A DNA stretch of 64,000 nt from the NCBI RefSeq assembly GCF_900095025.1, contig NZ_FMBK01000001.1, positions 225,743 through 289,742 of the forward strand, read 5' to 3'. This DNA comes from Acinetobacter albensis (GTDB lineage: Bacteria; Pseudomonadota; Gammaproteobacteria; Pseudomonadales; Moraxellaceae). The translations under genes and the position numbers were made by a program. The notes under the pieces were generated by a model. That model saw only the letters and a list, made by a program, of their open reading frames with translations, was not told where the DNA came from and did not search any database. Shown here piece by piece: positions 30,499-38,694 of the stretch (its first letter is position 1; each line of letters starts with the position of its first letter).

Positions 30499-31215
30499 TT
30501 AAAGACCGTTGGTTTCTTTAACAAATAAATAACCTTTACTACGTACGGTTTTAATACGCTTCGGATTTTCAGGATCATCGCCAATTTTTGGACGAATACG
30601 TGAAATACGCACATCAATTGAACGGTCTTGACCATCGTATTCGATCCCACGTAAACGCTCAAAAATATCTTCGCGCGATAAAATACGACCGGCATTAGAA
30701 GCCAACAACCACAAGAGATCATATTCAGCACTGGTGAAATCAACCAATTCACCATTTAATGTTACTGAACGACCACCGTTATCAATAACCAGATCATCAA
30801 ACTCGATACGTTGCGCCACTTCATCTTCAGGCACTTTATCTGTACGACGCAACAATGCTCGAATACGCGCTAAAAGCACACGAGGCTGAACAGGTTTTGC
30901 AACATAATCATCAGCACCCATTTCTAGGCCCAATACCTGATCCATATCTTCTGTACGTGCAGTCAACATCAAAATAGGTTGGTGATAGTGGGGACGAACT
31001 TCACGACAAATGGTTAAACCATCTGCACCTGGCAACATGACATCAAGCACAACCATATCTGGCTGCTCAGCAATGATACGACGAATCGCACGGTTACCAT
31101 CAGGTTCTACACCTACTTCCAATCCATTACGGATAAGGTATTCTTGAGTCAAACGCGCAAGGCGCTCATCGTCTTCAACGATTAAAATTTTAGGTAACTT
31201 TTCTTCTTGGCTCAT
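30499..31215 (-). CDS. bfmR: Response regulator BfmR
   Basis: A 238-residue OmpR/PhoB-type regulator. The receiver domain has the acidic pair EDD at 14-16, phosphoacceptor D58 (VVLDVMLPG) and the conserved lysine in YVAKPVQP near 108. The winged-helix DNA-binding domain occupies about 140-233. The sequence is near-identical to my recollection of A. baumannii BfmR. The ATG is preceded by AAGGGG. It is the first gene of the bfmRS operon. Confidence 0.93.
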   Translation of the reverse strand: MSQEEKLPKILIVEDDERLARLTQEYLIRNGLEVGVEPDGNRAIRRIIAEQPDMVVLDVMLPGADGLTICREVRPHYHQPILMLTARTEDMDQVLGLEMGADDYVAKPVQPRVLLARIRALLRRTDKVPEDEVAQRIEFDDLVIDNGGRSVTLNGELVDFTSAEYDLLWLLASNAGRILSREDIFERLRGIEYDGQDRSIDVRISRIRPKIGDDPENPKRIKTVRSKGYLFVKETNGL

Positions 31216-31803
31216 AAAATGCCCCTTAATATGGATTTAGGTATCCTTAAAAATCCAACAGATACGTTTTAATATATTCAGCAATATACACACGTTTACA
31301 ATGTAAACAAGATACCATTCACGAAACTGCTACATCAAAGTAGTTTTTTGTTATATTTTTATTATGCATTGAATTGATTGAGCTTTTCTTGATCTCACTC
31401 TCCTAACTCGCTATTTTTGATATATTTTGTTACAAAATGATCTTTTTCTATACACATCAATCTTTTGCTCAGATTATGAGTGATTAATTGATGTCTTTTT
31501 AGTTATCCACAAGGTTATCTATAAGCACTTAATCACAGCTTTGTTATGCTATGCCCTTGTCTAATAAGGCTTATACAAGAAACATAAAAATAGAGATTTT
31601 TTTTCAAAACTATATGCCTCAATATGAGAAAAATTTTTACTAAAATGTCAATATTGATCTACCCTCAATTTTACCGTATCTTGTGTCTAATTCGATTTTA
31701 AACCACTACTTCTTGTGTTTTCCCCTCAAATATTGAGACAAAATATTGTCCAGTTCAAACGGTTCACACAGATAACAATAGATGACAATGGAGCTATGCC
31801 AAC
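31216..31803. promoter_or_regulatory. 588-base divergent control region between bfmR and nrdA
   Basis: The region holds divergent promoters. I see a perfect DnaA box at 31503-31511 and several AT-centred palindromes: CTCAATATGAG (31618-31628), TCAATATTGA (31648-31657), CTCAAATATTGAG (31726-31738) and ACAAAATATTGT (31739-31750). NrdR boxes of other bacteria are palindromes of similar size near nrd promoters, but the spacing here does not match the usual pairs, so the protein bound is uncertain. There is no ORF of note. Confidence 0.55.
31503..31511 (+). promoter_or_regulatory. Consensus DnaA box upstream of nrdA
   Basis: TTATCCACA matches the 9-mer DnaA consensus exactly. It lies 293 bases upstream of the nrdA start. 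DnaA boxes upstream of nrdAB are known in E. coli, where they link dNTP synthesis to replication initiation. Only one perfect box is visible here. Confidence 0.5.
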
Positions 31804-34635
31804 ATGAGCGTAATCACTTCAATTCCTGGACAACTTCAGGTGATTAAACGCACCGGCGATGTTGCGGCTTTTGATGCAGAAAAAATTTCTGTGGCGATCG
31901 GTAAAGCTTTTTTAGCCGTAGAAGGTCAACAAAGTACTGATTCAAGCCGTATTCATGACCGTATAGAACAATTGACTGAAATGGTCATGAATACATTTAA
32001 TCGTCGTTTACCGTCAGGCGGCACAATTCATATTGAAGAAATTCAAGACCAAGTTGAACTTGCGCTTATGCGTACTGGTGAACAAAAAGTTGCGCGTTCA
32101 TACGTAATTTATCGCGACCAACGTGCTGAAGCACGCAAGCAAACTGGTGCACATCATCACCCTACTTTGCAAATCACTGCTGCGAATGGTCAGCTTCAAC
32201 CGCTTGATCTTGGCACCTTACAAGCACATATAGAAAAAGCTGCTGAAGGTTTAGAAGGCATTGATGTTCAGGCCATCATCGATGAAACCGTTAAAAACTT
32301 ATATAACGGTGTAAAAGAGTCTGACATCTCAACCACCATGATGATGGCAACTCGTACTCGTATCGAACAAGAACCTAACTACACGTATGTGACTGCACGT
32401 TTACTGCGTGACAACTTGGTTGCAACGGGTCTTGAGTTCTTAGGTTTAGCGACAGATACCCCTGAGGGTGACGCTTTAGAAACCTTCTTGAAGAAAGGAA
32501 TCGAGCTTGACCTTTTATCTCCAGAACTGCTTAATTTTGACCTTGCAAAATTGGCTGCAGCGATCAAACCTGAACGCTCAAACCAATTTACCTATTTAGG
32601 TTTACAAACGTTATTCGATCGTTACTTCATCCATTCAGATGGTGTACGTTTCGAATTACCGCAATTGTTCTACATGCGTGTTTCGATGGGTCTTACCCTG
32701 AACGAAGAAAACCGTGAAGATCGTGCAATTGAGTTCTATAACTTGTTGTCAAGCTTTGACTATATGGCTTCTACCCCGACGTTATTTAACTCAGGGACTT
32801 TACGCCCTCAGTTATCGAGCTGCTACTTAACCACGATTGATGATGACTTGTATGACATCTATGGCGCAATGCGTGATAACGCCATGTTGTCTAAATGGGC
32901 AGGCGGTTTAGGTAACGACTGGACACCTGTTCGTGCGCTGAACTCTTACATCAAAGGCACAAACGGTAAATCTCAGGGTGTTGTTCCATTCTTGAAAGTT
33001 GCGAACGATACTGCTGTTGCAGTGAACCAAGGTGGCAAACGTAAAGGTGCAGTCTGTGCATACCTTGAAACTTGGCACTTGGACATTGAAGAATTCCTAG
33101 AGCTTCGTAAAAACACTGGTGATGACCGTCGTCGTACCCATGACATGAACACAGCGAACTGGGTTCCAGATTTGTTCATGCAACGTGTTTTCGAAGATGG
33201 CGAATGGACATTGTTCACACCATCTGAAACACCAGATCTACATGATTTGATGGGTGCAGAATTTGCTGAACGTTATGCTTACTACGAAGGCATTGCGAAA
33301 GAAAACAACATGCTACACAAAGTCATTCGTGCGAAAGATTTATGGCGCAAAATGTTGTCGATGTTGTTTGAAACAGGTCACCCGTGGATCACATTCAAAG
33401 ATGTATGTAACTTACGCTCACCACAGCAACACGTAGGTGTAGTGCATTCATCAAACTTGTGTACTGAAATTACCTTAAACACAAATAAAGATGAAATCGC
33501 GGTATGTAATTTAGGTTCAATCAATTTAGTACAACACGTTAAAGGTGGCGTACTCGATCGTGAAAAGCTTGCACGCACAGTAAAAACTGCGGTTCGTATG
33601 CTCGACAACGTGATTGATATCAACTACTACGCTGTTCCACAAGCGCGCACTTCAAACATGAAGCATCGTCCAGTCGGTATGGGTATCATGGGCTTCCAAG
33701 ATGCATTGTATGAAATGAATCTTGCGTATGGTTCTGATGCGGCGGTTGAGTTTGCAGATGAATCAATGGAAGTGATTTCTTACTACGCAATTTCAACATC
33801 TAGCGACTTGGCTGTTGAACGTGGCACTTATGAGACTTTTAAAGGTTCACTTTGGGATCAAGGTATTCTCCCAATCGACTCTTTAGAAATCGTGGCGAAA
33901 TCTCGTCCAGATCGTATGTTTGAAGTAGACCGCACCACACGTTTGGATTGGGATACTTTACGCGCCAAAGTTCAAAAAGACGGTATGCGTAACTCAAACG
34001 TGATGGCAATTGCACCAACGGCAACCATTTCGAACATTTGTGGTGTATCCCAGTCTATCGAACCAACCTTCCAAAACTTGTATGTGAAATCAAACCTTTC
34101 TGGTGAATTCACAGTGATCAACCCGTACCTTGTACGTGCGTTAAAAGATCGCGGTCTTTGGGATTCTGTGATGGTGAATGACTTGAAACATTTTGAAGGT
34201 TCTGTTCAAAAGATTTCTCGTATTCCAGATGAATTAAAAGCAATCTTTGCAACCGCCTTCGAAGTTGAGCCACGTTGGATTGTGGATGCGGCATCACGTC
34301 GTCAAAAATGGATCGATCAAGCTCAGTCTCTCAACCTTTACATCTCTGGTGCAAATGGTAAGAAACTCGACATGACTTACAAAATGGCATGGTTACGTGG
34401 TCTTAAGACGACTTACTACCTTCGTGCATTGGGTGCAACATCTGCTGAAAAATCAACCATTAATACGGGTGCTTTGAATGCCGTTAAAAACAGTGCTGTG
34501 ACATCTGCACCTGTTGCGGTGGCTGTCCCTGTAGTTGAAGCGAAAACTGAAACTGCTGATGAAGATTTCGCGCAAGCAGCGCCAGTACCATTGGCATGCT
34601 CAATTGACAATCCAGATTGTGAGGCTTGTCAATAA
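31804..34635 (+). CDS. nrdA: Class Ia ribonucleoside-diphosphate reductase, alpha subunit
   Basis: A 943-residue catalytic subunit that makes dNDPs from NDPs. Two tandem N-terminal ATP-cone domains are visible (about 12-105 and 118-205), as in Pseudomonas NrdA and unlike the single cone of E. coli. The catalytic residues are C340 (SSCYL), NLCTE with C553, and C568 (AVCNLGS). The C-terminal redox pair is C939/C942 (CEAC). The product works with NrdB encoded 430 bases downstream. The stop codon overlaps the ATG of a 25-codon ORF. Confidence 0.95.
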   Translation: MSVITSIPGQLQVIKRTGDVAAFDAEKISVAIGKAFLAVEGQQSTDSSRIHDRIEQLTEMVMNTFNRRLPSGGTIHIEEIQDQVELALMRTGEQKVARSYVIYRDQRAEARKQTGAHHHPTLQITAANGQLQPLDLGTLQAHIEKAAEGLEGIDVQAIIDETVKNLYNGVKESDISTTMMMATRTRIEQEPNYTYVTARLLRDNLVATGLEFLGLATDTPEGDALETFLKKGIELDLLSPELLNFDLAKLAAAIKPERSNQFTYLGLQTLFDRYFIHSDGVRFELPQLFYMRVSMGLTLNEENREDRAIEFYNLLSSFDYMASTPTLFNSGTLRPQLSSCYLTTIDDDLYDIYGAMRDNAMLSKWAGGLGNDWTPVRALNSYIKGTNGKSQGVVPFLKVANDTAVAVNQGGKRKGAVCAYLETWHLDIEEFLELRKNTGDDRRRTHDMNTANWVPDLFMQRVFEDGEWTLFTPSETPDLHDLMGAEFAERYAYYEGIAKENNMLHKVIRAKDLWRKMLSMLFETGHPWITFKDVCNLRSPQQHVGVVHSSNLCTEITLNTNKDEIAVCNLGSINLVQHVKGGVLDREKLARTVKTAVRMLDNVIDINYYAVPQARTSNMKHRPVGMGIMGFQDALYEMNLAYGSDAAVEFADESMEVISYYAISTSSDLAVERGTYETFKGSLWDQGILPIDSLEIVAKSRPDRMFEVDRTTRLDWDTLRAKVQKDGMRNSNVMAIAPTATISNICGVSQSIEPTFQNLYVKSNLSGEFTVINPYLVRALKDRGLWDSVMVNDLKHFEGSVQKISRIPDELKAIFATAFEVEPRWIVDAASRRQKWIDQAQSLNLYISGANGKKLDMTYKMAWLRGLKTTYYLRALGATSAEKSTINTGALNAVKNSAVTSAPVAVAVPVVEAKTETADEDFAQAAPVPLACSIDNPDCEACQ

Positions 34636-34712
34636 TGGAAAATATATCTATGAGTTTAGTGATTATGTTCGTAATCTCTATGATAGTTCTAGTTGGAATA
34701 CTTAAATTCTAA
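34635..34712 (+). CDS. 25-residue membrane micro-ORF coupled to nrdA
   Basis: The ATG at 34635-34637 overlaps the nrdA stop as TAATG, a classic coupling arrangement. The peptide begins MENISMSLVIMF and ends VGILKF, so nearly the whole length is one hydrophobic helix. A second in-frame ATG lies at codon 6. A terminator follows 18 bases later. There is no Shine-Dalgarno sequence of its own, so expression would depend on nrdA translation. Coding status is inferred only from position and composition. Confidence 0.4.
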   Translation: MENISMSLVIMFVISMIVLVGILKF

Positions 34713-34730
34713 TGCTATCAAAAGAACTTT

Positions 34731-34755
34731 AGCCTCTTAATTGAGGCTTTTGTTC
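34731..34755 (+). terminator. Rho-independent terminator after nrdA and its micro-ORF
   Basis: Stem AGCCTC/GAGGCT with loop TTAATT, then TTTTG. It implies that nrdB is at least partly transcribed from its own promoter. Confidence 0.7.
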
Positions 34756-34798
34756 AACCCATAGATTTTTCATTTTTATAAAATCAAAGGAAAAGATC

Positions 34799-34927
34799 AT
34801 GCAACATATGACTCATAACTACATGTTAGGACTCGCAGTGCTGATCTTGGCCTTTATTGTCTTTTATGTACCAATGGTCTACGCCTTTTTAGCCATTCGT
34901 AAACAACAACGTAAGCAAAATAAGTAG
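34799..34927 (+). CDS. 42-residue single-pass membrane protein between nrdA and nrdB
   Basis: The ATG at 34799 is preceded by AAAGGA at a good distance (seven bases). The translation starts MQHMTHNYMLGLAVLILAFI. It has one hydrophobic helix at about 9-33 and a strongly basic C-terminus (RKQQRKQNK), consistent with an N-out/C-in small inner-membrane protein. It lies after the nrdA terminator and 141 bases before nrdB. I recognise no family, but the ribosome-binding site, helix and basic tail make it a credible gene. Confidence 0.6.
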   Translation: MQHMTHNYMLGLAVLILAFIVFYVPMVYAFLAIRKQQRKQNK

Positions 34928-35068
34928 TGTGGATTTCTGCCCTATCGAATAGCTTTAGTGCTTTCATTGGCAAAACTTAATTTTGCTTACACATAATGAG
35001 CGTATAGTAAGACATCCTCCTTTGTAAGATGTCAGAAAACGGATATAAGCAACAAAGAGAGAATTAAT

Positions 35069-36352
35069 ATGTCTATCCTAAGTTGGGACGATTTCGAAGA
35101 TGATTCGCAAAAACCGGCTGCACCTGAACACAAGTCTGCGCCCATCGACACGCAAAAAGCGCTTAATACGCAGATGGTATCTGATGCACTCAACACATCG
35201 TCGGATGTGGCAACTACACAACCCCCTCGAACCAGTCAAGGTGGAACAAAACATTCAACCGATTCGCTGGCAAGAGCATCTGCTGCCTTAGAAACGCTAG
35301 ACGTTGCACCAGGCTTAGAAGAGCTTGAAATGGGTGCACAACGTGTGCAGGTTGATGATAAAGCGATGATCAACTGTCGTGCTGATTTGAACCAGCTTGT
35401 ACCCTTCAAATATGAATGGGCTTGGCAGAAATATCTAGATGGTTGTGCAAACCACTGGATGCCGCAAGAAGTCAACATGAACCACGACATCGCGCTTTGG
35501 AAATCTGAAAACGGTCTAACTCCAGACGAGCGCACCATTGTTATGCGCTCACTAGGATTCTTCTCCACAGCAGATTCTTTGGTTGCAAATAATTTGGTTT
35601 TGGCTATTTACCGTCATATTACCAATCCTGAATGCCGTCAGTATATTTTGCGTCAAGCTTTTGAAGAAGCCATTCACACCCATGCCTATCAATACTGTAT
35701 TGAATCTTTAGGCATGGATGAAGGTGAAGTCTTCAATATGTACCGTGAAGTTCCATCAGTTGCGCGTAAAGCAGCGTGGGGCTTAAAGTATACCCAGTCT
35801 TTAAGTGATCCTACATTCCAAACAGGAACGCCTGAAAACGACCAAATTTTGCTTCGTAATTTGATTGCATTCTATTGTGTATTAGAAGGTATCTTCTTCT
35901 ACTGTGGCTTTAGCCAAATCCTGTCAATGGGGCGTCGTAATAAAATGAATGGTGTTGCAGAGCAATTCCAATACATTTTACGTGATGAATCCATGCACTT
36001 GAATTTTGGTATCGACATGATTAACCAAATCAAGAATGAAAACCCAAATCTTTGGACTGCAGAATTCCAAGAAGAAATTATTCAAATGATTCTTGAAGGA
36101 ACCATGCTTGAAATTGAATATGCACGTGACACGATGCCACGCGGTGTATTGGGTATGAATGCTGCGATGATGGAAGAATATTTAAAATTCATTGCGAACC
36201 GTCGCCTAGCACAATTGGGCTTGCCTGAACAATTTGCGGGCGCAAATAATCCATTCCAGTGGATGTCAGAAATGATGGATTTACGCAAAGAAAAGAATTT
36301 TTTTGAGACGCGCGTTACAGACTATCAAACTGGCGGAGCTTTAAGCTGGTAA
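35069..36352 (+). CDS. nrdB: Class Ia ribonucleoside-diphosphate reductase, beta subunit
   Basis: A 427-residue radical-generating subunit with a di-iron centre. The ligand/radical motif is E200-A-I-H203-T-H-A-Y207, where Y207 corresponds to the E. coli tyrosyl radical Y122. D169 and, later, the motif [10 protein letters not shown] supply further ligands. The N-terminal ~95 residues are a polar, threonine/serine-rich extension absent from E. coli NrdB (376 residues). A GACATC/GATGTC inverted repeat (35011-35033) lies between the probable promoter and the start. Confidence 0.95.
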   Translation: MSILSWDDFEDDSQKPAAPEHKSAPIDTQKALNTQMVSDALNTSSDVATTQPPRTSQGGTKHSTDSLARASAALETLDVAPGLEELEMGAQRVQVDDKAMINCRADLNQLVPFKYEWAWQKYLDGCANHWMPQEVNMNHDIALWKSENGLTPDERTIVMRSLGFFSTADSLVANNLVLAIYRHITNPECRQYILRQAFEEAIHTHAYQYCIESLGMDEGEVFNMYREVPSVARKAAWGLKYTQSLSDPTFQTGTPENDQILLRNLIAFYCVLEGIFFYCGFSQILSMGRRNKMNGVAEQFQYILRDESMHLNFGIDMINQIKNENPNLWTAEFQEEIIQMILEGTMLEIEYARDTMPRGVLGMNAAMMEEYLKFIANRRLAQLGLPEQFAGANNPFQWMSEMMDLRKEKNFFETRVTDYQTGGALSW

Positions 36353-36371
36353 ATTATTTTTTCGCGTAAGG

Positions 36372-36492
36372 CGACATATAAGTTTTCCTTAGCGACAAAT
36401 GAAATTTCCTTATAAAAAAGCCTACGCTGAACGACACATCAGTTGTCATAAACGACAAAACACCTGTCATAGAACGACATGACAGGTGTCAT
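36372..36492. repeat. Short periodic repeats (CGACA and TGTCAT) with a 30-base hairpin
   Basis: CGACA starts at 36372, 36393, 36432, 36453 and 36475; TGTCAT starts at 36444, 36465 and 36487. Most spacings are 21 or 22 bases, two helical turns. Within the array, ACACCTGTCAT (36460-36470) and ATGACAGGTGT (36479-36489) form perfect 11-bp arms. There is no T-run after the hairpin, so it is more like a protein-binding array or a small repeat than a terminator. Confidence 0.55.
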
Positions 36493-36540
36493 AGTTAAAC
36501 GCTGAATTACAGCGAAAAGTGGAAATTAAAATTTCCCTAA

Positions 36541-36567
36541 AAAATAGAGCCATGAGGCTCTATTTTT
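36541..36567 (+). terminator. Rho-independent terminator downstream of nrdB
   Basis: Stem AATAGAGCC/GGCTCTATT with loop ATGA, then six T. It is 190 bases after the nrdB stop, the first clear terminator on this strand. Confidence 0.8.
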
Positions 36568-36986
36568 TATTCTTTATAAAAGAAAATAATTTTTCAGGAG
36601 ATTTCCCGCGGAATTATAGTTGATGTGAGATTTTTGACACATATTTAGAAATTGTTACAAATTTCCGTCGTGCGGCACAAAACTGCTCATAAGACGACGC
36701 ATTGTTTTGTATCATAAGCCCCATCTGTATAGACTGAATCAATCTGCTCATTCAACGGGATTTAATCAAGTAAATCCCCAAGGACTTTCGAATCATTCAC
36801 ATTATTCGTTGTGAGCTGAACAGCTCGTATTTGATGAGGGCTCAATTATATGTGTACCAATTAGTTATACGGTAGATTTTAGGTGTGGGCTTCTTCATTT
36901 GGTAATTATATTGCTAAAGATTCCTTTAAGATTAGGTTTGTGCAACAAAGCCCTTTTCAATCTAAAATTTGAATTACCATTATTTC

Positions 36987-37052
36987 ATATTAGCTATATG
37001 GATAACTCCATATGTCAAATATAATATATTAGCTATATAGCTAATATATTAT
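36987..37052 (+). promoter_or_regulatory. hipBA promoter/operator with a 32-bp perfect palindrome
   Basis: Bases 37021-37052 are a perfect 32-bp palindrome centred between 37036 and 37037. The 13-mer ATATTAGCTATAT inside it recurs at 36987-36999, and a second palindrome ATATGGA-TAAC-TCCATAT spans 36996-37013. A consensus -10 TATAAT (37020-37025) overlaps the edge of the large palindrome. The layout fits autorepression by the HTH protein that follows. Confidence 0.7.
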
Positions 37053-37064
37053 GGTAAAATTACT

Positions 37065-37325
37065 ATGACGAGTAGAGTTGAAATTGGTAAAAAAGTTCGA
37101 ATAGAGCGAAAATCTATGGGTTATACACAACAAAAATTATCCGCATTGATTCGAGTCAATAAAACCACTATCTCTGAGATAGAGAATGGACGCTTTACGG
37201 GTTCTTTTGACATATTTGAACGTGTGCTTGATGCAGTTTGTTTACAGTTTGATGTATCTCCAAAGCAACATTCCCTGCCCCATTGGGATGAGATTGAAGA
37301 TATGTTTGCTGAGGATGACGAATGA
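37065..37325 (+). CDS. hipB: XRE-family HTH antitoxin/regulator (HipB-like)
   Basis: An 86-residue protein with a Cro/C1-type helix-turn-helix over about 6-60 (YTQQKLSALIRVNKTTISEIENGRFTG), the layout of HipB, and a short acidic C-terminal tail (DEIEDMFAEDDE). Its stop overlaps the hipA ATG by four bases (ATGA). It should bind the palindromes directly upstream and neutralise HipA. There is no strong Shine-Dalgarno sequence before the ATG. The family call is firm from domain and neighbour; the antitoxin role is inferred. Confidence 0.82.
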   Translation: MTSRVEIGKKVRIERKSMGYTQQKLSALIRVNKTTISEIENGRFTGSFDIFERVLDAVCLQFDVSPKQHSLPHWDEIEDMFAEDDE

Positions 37326-38542
37326 ATGCACAAACTACTCTTCCAGCCAAAATCACCAATATCACGGTGTGTGCTCGTCAAACTGAATTAGGTGTCTTAA
37401 TCTATGGTTCAGCTCACCATTATCAACCCACACAAGAAAAACAGCATGTATCACTCACCATGACTCAACGAGGCATGGATGGTTATTCTTCTAGTGCATT
37501 ACATCCAATCTTTGCTCAGAACTTACTAGAAGGCTTTAATCGCAGATTTATTGCTGAAAAGCTTGCCAGATATGCCAAAGTTAATGACATGTACTTATTG
37601 GCAATGCAAGGTAATCAAGGCATCGGAATGCTCTCATACAAAAGTGAGATAAATTTGCCCGAAGCTGAATCTTTGAGCTTAAGTGAAATTCTATCTTATC
37701 GTAGTAAAGAACCCCTATTCCCACAGCTCTTAGAGAAATACTATCTCAGAACTTCATTGGCTGGGATGCAACCCAAAGTAAGTATTCCGAATGCGACTAC
37801 TGTTCAAACTGATAGAACAGTTCAACAAAGGGATTTGATCGTAAAGTCCTTTGATTCTGAATTTCCATTACTCACAGTCAATGAGTTTGTCTGTATGCAG
37901 ACTGCACAGCATTGTGGATTTGAGCCACCCAAAACGTACTTGTCCGAAAATTTAGAAACTTATGTCATAGAACGGTTTGATAAGTCCAACGATGGGACCA
38001 AACTAGGCTATGAAGACTTTACAACACTGATGAAAAAATCAAATGATCCAAGTGCCAAATATACGAGTAGCTATGAAACACTGTTGAAAGCAACTTATCT
38101 ATATACCTGTAGAATAGCTGAAGTCGAAAAAATGTATAAATACATTGTATTCAACTGCTTAATTGGTAATGGCGATGCGCATCTTAAAAACTTTGCGCTA
38201 CAATATTCCCCAGATATGAAGAGCATTTTTGTGTCACCACCCTTTGATATTACTCATACCCTGATCTATGAATCAATTGATAATAAAATGGCACTGAAAC
38301 TTGCTGGTAGCAAAACATTCCCAGATCTTACACATCTCATCAAATTAGCTGAAAGTAGCCAATTTAGAATTAGAAATCCAAAAGCAATTATAGAATCCTT
38401 GAGCGAAAATATATTGGATTATCTTCGCATCTCAAATGAGGTTCAATTATTCGATGGATTACGGATATCTATAGAACGTTCAATTTCAAATATTATGACA
38501 TCAAAGCCTAGTACCCGAAATTATCGACATGATAAAAAGTAG
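37322..38542 (+). CDS. hipA: HipA-family serine/threonine kinase toxin
   Basis: A 406-residue HipA-fold kinase. The N-terminal subdomain is followed by TSLAGMQPKVSI, equivalent to the autophosphorylated loop, with S145. K175 (DLIVKSF) is the ATP lysine, VIERFDK occurs near 215, the catalytic loop GNGDAHLKN has D285 and N290, and SPPFDI has the metal-binding D309. All key residues are intact, so it is probably active. E. coli HipA phosphorylates GltX and causes persistence; the target here is unknown. Cotranscription with hipB is assured by the overlap. Confidence 0.85.
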   Translation: MNAQTTLPAKITNITVCARQTELGVLIYGSAHHYQPTQEKQHVSLTMTQRGMDGYSSSALHPIFAQNLLEGFNRRFIAEKLARYAKVNDMYLLAMQGNQGIGMLSYKSEINLPEAESLSLSEILSYRSKEPLFPQLLEKYYLRTSLAGMQPKVSIPNATTVQTDRTVQQRDLIVKSFDSEFPLLTVNEFVCMQTAQHCGFEPPKTYLSENLETYVIERFDKSNDGTKLGYEDFTTLMKKSNDPSAKYTSSYETLLKATYLYTCRIAEVEKMYKYIVFNCLIGNGDAHLKNFALQYSPDMKSIFVSPPFDITHTLIYESIDNKMALKLAGSKTFPDLTHLIKLAESSQFRIRNPKAIIESLSENILDYLRISNEVQLFDGLRISIERSISNIMTSKPSTRNYRHDKK

Positions 38543-38629
38543 AAATTGATTGGTAAAATAATATCTATAATTCATAGGTATTTATACAGGTTATAAGGTG
38601 AAAAGTTACTAATTTTCATTTTTAATATA

Positions 38630-38670
38630 GCTTAGGTGGTATAAGTATTTATACACAAAACCACCTAAGC
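38630..38670. terminator. Inverted repeat / terminator between hipA and the porin gene
   Basis: Perfect 11-bp arms GCTTAGGTGGT (38630-38640) and ACCACCTAAGC (38660-38670) enclose an AT-rich 19-base loop that can itself pair. It lies between converging genes; T-runs are poor, so efficiency is uncertain. Confidence 0.5.
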
Positions 38671-38694
38671 CAATAAATAATAAAAAATTAAATT

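Larger units (their letters stand above)
36353..37064. other. 712-base gap between nrdB and hipB: repeats, terminator and operators
   Basis: No gene is visible. In order it holds: a 21-22-base periodic array of CGACA/TGTCAT motifs (36372-36492), a terminator (36541-36567), a unique AT-rich stretch with a 17-base sequence like an IS5-family end (36937-36953), and the hip operator region (36987-37052). It marks the switch from core genes to accessory genes. Confidence 0.6.

Noticed and set aside
36372..36492. CRISPR-like array
   Set aside because: Repeat units are only 5-6 conserved bases with 15-base variable parts, there are few copies and no cas genes in the window.
36353..37064. Chromosomal dif or plasmid pdif (XerC/XerD) site near hipBA
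   Set aside because: I searched by eye for the XerD arm TTATGTTAAAT in both orientations and found no match in this gap.
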